A stretch of 64,000 nt of DNA, from assembly GCF_014270065.1 (NCBI RefSeq), contig NZ_JACNME010000005.1, positions 248,001 to 312,000 on the forward strand. Direction: 5' to 3'. This stretch comes from Quadrisphaera sp. RL12-1S. Lineage in GTDB: Bacteria > Actinomycetota > Actinomycetes > Actinomycetales > Quadrisphaeraceae. The position numbers and the translations under genes were made by a program. Shown here piece by piece: positions 61,857 through 64,000 of this stretch. Numbering within the stretch: position 1 is the first letter of the stretch; each line of letters begins with the position of its first letter. The notes beneath the pieces are model-generated. The model made no database searches. It was not told the DNA's origin and was given only the letters and a program-made list of their open reading frames with translations.

Positions 61857-62106
61857 GTGGGTCGGTTCTCGGGGAGCACTGCTGTGGTGACGGGCGGCAC
61901 GAGCGGCATCGGCCGCGCGATCGCCGTGCTGCTGGGCCAGGAGGGGGCCCGGGTGCACGTGGCGGGCCGCGACGAGGAGCGAGGGCTGGCTGTGGCCCGC
62001 GAGGTCACCGCGCGCGGCGGTGAGGGGCGCTTCGTGCGGGTCGACGTGGCGGTCGACTCCGAGGTCGCAGCCCTGGCGCGAGCCGCCGGCGCCGGTGGCC
62101 CGATCG
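61857..62106 (+). pseudogene. SDR-family fragment, N-terminal third only
   Basis: From GTG 61857 (with GGAGGTC upstream) the frame encodes an SDR start: FSGSTAVVTGGTSGIGRAI, VHVAGRDEERGLAV and GRFVRVDVAVDSEVAAL. It ends abruptly after GAGGPID, where an intact enzyme would continue with the NNAG motif and the YxxxK active site. The sequence then becomes that of an unrelated gene. The frame stays open to 62486, so a chimeric product is possible but would not be an active SDR. The breakpoint is placed to within about 15 nt. Confidence 0.75.
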
Positions 62107-62629
62107 ACCACTGTGGGCCGTGGGGGGAGCAGAGGAGCAGGCGGCGCTGCCCGACAGCAAGGGCCTGCACCACCTGCGTGCCCTGCTGTCGGCCCCCGGG
62201 CAGCCGGTCGCGGCGCTCGTCCTCGCCGGGGCGGCCGACGGGCAGCAGCACCTGGCCGGTGACGCCGGCCCGAGGCTGGACCAGCAGGCGGTCACGGCCT
62301 ACCGCGAGCGGCTCGCAGCCCTGCGCGAGGAGGCCGACGAGGCCGACCGCCGCGCCGATGCGGCGCGGTCGGCCCGGGTGCACGCCGAGCAGGAGGCGCT
62401 GGTGGCCGAGCTGGCGCGTGGCACCGGTCTGGGCGGGCGGCTGCGGCCGGATCGCTCGGGTGTCGAGAAGGCGCGGATCAACGTGACGCGCACGGTGCGC
62501 GACGCCATCGAGCGGATCGGCCGAGACTGCCCCCGCCTGGCCGAGCACCTGAGCTCCTCGGTGGCGACCGGCACGTGGTGCACCTACAGCCCCTCCGCTC
62601 CCGTCACCTGGCGCACGGGCGAGCGCTGA
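62107..62629 (+). pseudogene. C-terminal fragment of a larger regulator/ATPase-like protein
   Basis: The frame that opens before GTG 62120 encodes DSKGLHHLRALLSAPGQPV, a coiled-coil stretch (about 50-85) and ARINVTRTVRDAIERI. I recognise this as the common tail of large actinobacterial AAA-type or cyclase-like proteins, where it follows several hundred residues missing here. It is therefore a 3' remnant joined to the SDR fragment. GTG 62120 could start a 169-residue product, but there is no ribosome-binding site at a usual distance. Confidence 0.65.
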
Positions 62630-62654
62630 TCGGTGGTCGGAGGTGGACGAGGCC

Positions 62655-63296
62655 CTACCCCTCGACGGCGGCGACCTGCTCGCGCAGGGTGCGCAGCTGG
62701 TGCCCGACCCACCGGACGTAGCGCGAGGTGTCCCAGCCGCGCTCGACGGTGAAGTGCAGGTAGGTCTGCGGGGAGAGCACGTGGCCGAGGAGGTCGGTGG
62801 CCGTGGGCACGTCGTCGTCGTCGAGGAGCCCGCGGGCGGCGAACCACCGGGCCCCGACGGCCATGTCCTGCCAGCGCCGCTCCTCCAGGCGCTCGTAGGC
62901 GGCCCCGGCCTCGGGGTCGACCCGGGCTGCCGCGCTCAGCGCGGCGACCAGCGGCGCCGACCGCTCGTTGGCCTCGGCCAGGAAGGACAGGTACCGCTCG
63001 AAGGCGGTGCCGACGTCGGCCTCCGCCATGACGGCCGTCAGCTCCGGGCGGTCGGTGAGCAGCTGCTCGGCCTCGTCGCCGGCGAAGGCGCGGTCGAGCG
63101 CGGCGACGAGGAGGGCGTGCTTGGCCCCCTGCAGGTGCACCGTCGGCACGGAGACGCCGGCCCGCTCCGCGACGGCCTTCATCGTCGTCGCGGCGTAGCC
63201 CCGGGTGGCGAAGAGCTCAGCGGCGGCGTCGAGGACGCGCGCCCGCGTCGCGGAGGCGTCCGCCTCGCGCTTCGGGGAGCGGTAGGAGCGGGGCAC
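62655..63296 (-). CDS. TetR-family transcriptional regulator
   Basis: A 213-residue TetR protein. The helix-turn-helix spans about 17-60 (RARVLDAAAELFATRGYAATTMKAVAERAGVSVPTV, described by position), followed by a helical ligand domain. GTG 63296, after GGATGG, is preferred to the TTG at 63308. It lies directly downstream of a membrane-protein gene on the same strand (gap under 20 nt), so it probably regulates its own small operon. The ligand is unknown. Confidence 0.88.
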   Translation of the reverse strand: MPRSYRSPKREADASATRARVLDAAAELFATRGYAATTMKAVAERAGVSVPTVHLQGAKHALLVAALDRAFAGDEAEQLLTDRPELTAVMAEADVGTAFERYLSFLAEANERSAPLVAALSAAARVDPEAGAAYERLEERRWQDMAVGARWFAARGLLDDDDVPTATDLLGHVLSPQTYLHFTVERGWDTSRYVRWVGHQLRTLREQVAAVEG

Positions 63297-63314
63297 GCGT
63301 CCATCCAATACGGC

Positions 63315-63959
63315 TCAGGCCGGCGAGGACGCGGCGGTCCGGTCCCGGCCCGTCAGCAGCACCGCACCGGCGGCCACCTGCGAGCACGTGGAGAACAGCA
63401 GGGCGCCCGTGATGACGGCGGGGTCCGAGGCGGTCGTCACCGCCACCCCCGCGACGACGGCGGCCGCCGTCAGCCCCGGGAACGCCCACCGCGCAGCACC
63501 GGCGGCCACCCGGGCGGCGACGATGACGGTCGATGCGGTGAGGAGCAGCAGCAGCTGCGCCACGCCGGCCGCGGTGAGGATCCAGGCCGACTCCGACCCA
63601 CCGCCGCCGTAGGAGAGCACCCAGTACGTCACCTGGCTCATCAGGAACACCGCGCCGAAGGAGAGCAGTGCCACGGTGCCGAGCATCCGGCGTCCGCAGA
63701 TCCCGTTCGAGCCGGTCGACCCCAGGGCCAGCGGCAGCACCGCGGCGGCGTGCACGACGACCGCGGCGAGGTAGAAGGCGCCGAACAGCGCGACGGCGGA
63801 GTCCGTCGCCGCCTCACCCAGCCCCGCCTCGAGCACGGTCGCGACGGTCAGCAGGAGCCCCCCGGTCATGACCCCCGCACCGCCACCGACCGCCCACACC
63901 GGACGGCGGCGCAGCTGCGGGACGACTGCGGTCTGGTGGTGCTGCTGGGTGGTCGACAC
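63315..63959 (-). CDS. Unknown membrane protein, six helices
   Basis: A 214-residue protein with about six hydrophobic segments (near 22-45, 55-78, 88-110, 122-145, 155-175 and 180-200). I do not recognise a family signature. AAGGAG precedes the GTG start. It is transcribed just ahead of the TetR-type gene, which may repress it. Small efflux- or DUF-type membrane proteins are common partners of TetR regulators, but no activity is implied by the sequence. Confidence 0.78.
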   Translation of the reverse strand: MSTTQQHHQTAVVPQLRRRPVWAVGGGAGVMTGGLLLTVATVLEAGLGEAATDSAVALFGAFYLAAVVVHAAAVLPLALGSTGSNGICGRRMLGTVALLSFGAVFLMSQVTYWVLSYGGGGSESAWILTAAGVAQLLLLLTASTVIVAARVAAGAARWAFPGLTAAAVVAGVAVTTASDPAVITGALLFSTCSQVAAGAVLLTGRDRTAASSPA

Positions 63960-63988
63960 GCTCGGCTCCTTCGATTGACTGGAGCCAT

Positions 63989-63994
63989 ACCATA
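63989..63994 (-). promoter_or_regulatory. Putative -10 box of the membrane-protein/TetR operon
   Basis: TATGGT on the minus strand, 29 nt before the GTG at 63959, inside an AT-rich stretch (63986-64000) that stands out from the GC-rich surroundings. A TetR operator may overlap it. The -35 element lies beyond the window. Confidence 0.4.
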
Positions 63995-64000
63995 TTCACT

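Overview
The window is very GC-rich, uses GTG starts freely and carries a typical actinobacterial gene set: type III glutamine synthetase with a GlnR-like site, DtxR/IdeR-type iron boxes, NrdR boxes, mqo, ROK and MMPL genes, and SpoIIE-type phosphatases. I read it as chromosome of an actinomycete. A Kineosporiaceae-like genus is possible, but the sequence alone does not fix it. I saw no rRNA, tRNA, CRISPR array, transposase, integrase or phage gene. No stretch longer than 300 bases lacks a gene.

Layout. (1) 1-8.8 kb is an iron region: a siderophore ABC importer (binding lipoprotein, FecCD permease, start of a second permease) divergent from an AraC-type regulator, then a serine hydrolase and a P450, then an EfeU-EfeO fusion with EfeB. 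Both import units have a DtxR/IdeR-like box. (2) 8.9-13.8 kb holds MgtC-like, esterase, LacI, epoxide-hydrolase-like, UPF0303 and O-methyltransferase genes. (3) 13.9-19.3 kb holds GlnN, a frameshifted SDR gene, two unknown proteins and a second esterase. (4) 19.5-24.9 kb has a CbbX/SpoVK-type AAA+ ATPase, a DUF1479 oxygenase divergent from a ROK regulator, and a Clp-like AAA+ protein overlapping the ROK gene. (5) 25-31.8 kb has an aminotransferase, a MarR-MMPL divergent pair, a peptide transporter, an aldo/keto reductase and a 47-residue membrane protein. (6) 31.9-41.4 kb is mainly carbon metabolism: an oxidoreductase/isomerase pair, a TagF-like transferase with a nucleotidyltransferase, ackA-pta, and a Gfo/Idh/MocA-aldo/keto reductase fusion. 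(7) 41.5-45.9 kb is the nrdAB operon with two NrdR boxes. NrdB has Phe at the radical-Tyr position and the ligand pattern of class Ic (Mn/Fe) enzymes. (8) 46-51.9 kb holds a DUF559 gene flanked by a perfect 25-bp inverted repeat, DUF2277, smpB, a YdcF-like protein, a methyltransferase and a sugar-isomerase/dehydrogenase pair. (9) 51.9-58.2 kb is a partner-switching cluster (two PP2C phosphatases, one RsbW-like kinase) surrounding mqo. (10) 58.2-64 kb holds a transglutaminase-like protein, an amino-acid permease, a Ser/Thr kinase with a 7-bp tandem repeat in its 5' region, a junction of two gene fragments, and a TetR/membrane-protein pair that runs to the window edge.

Themes that connect genes. 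Iron supply (siderophore importer, EfeUOB) is expected to be repressed by iron. Deoxynucleotide synthesis is expected to be under NrdR and to use a Mn/Fe cofactor, which would reduce its dependence on iron alone. GlnN is probably under nitrogen control. Several genes look leaderless, with a TANNNT box 6-8 nt before the start codon. The least explained features are the Clp-like AAA+ gene, the repeat-flanked DUF559 gene, the fused Gfo/Idh/MocA-aldo/keto reductase and the fragment junction near 62.1 kb.
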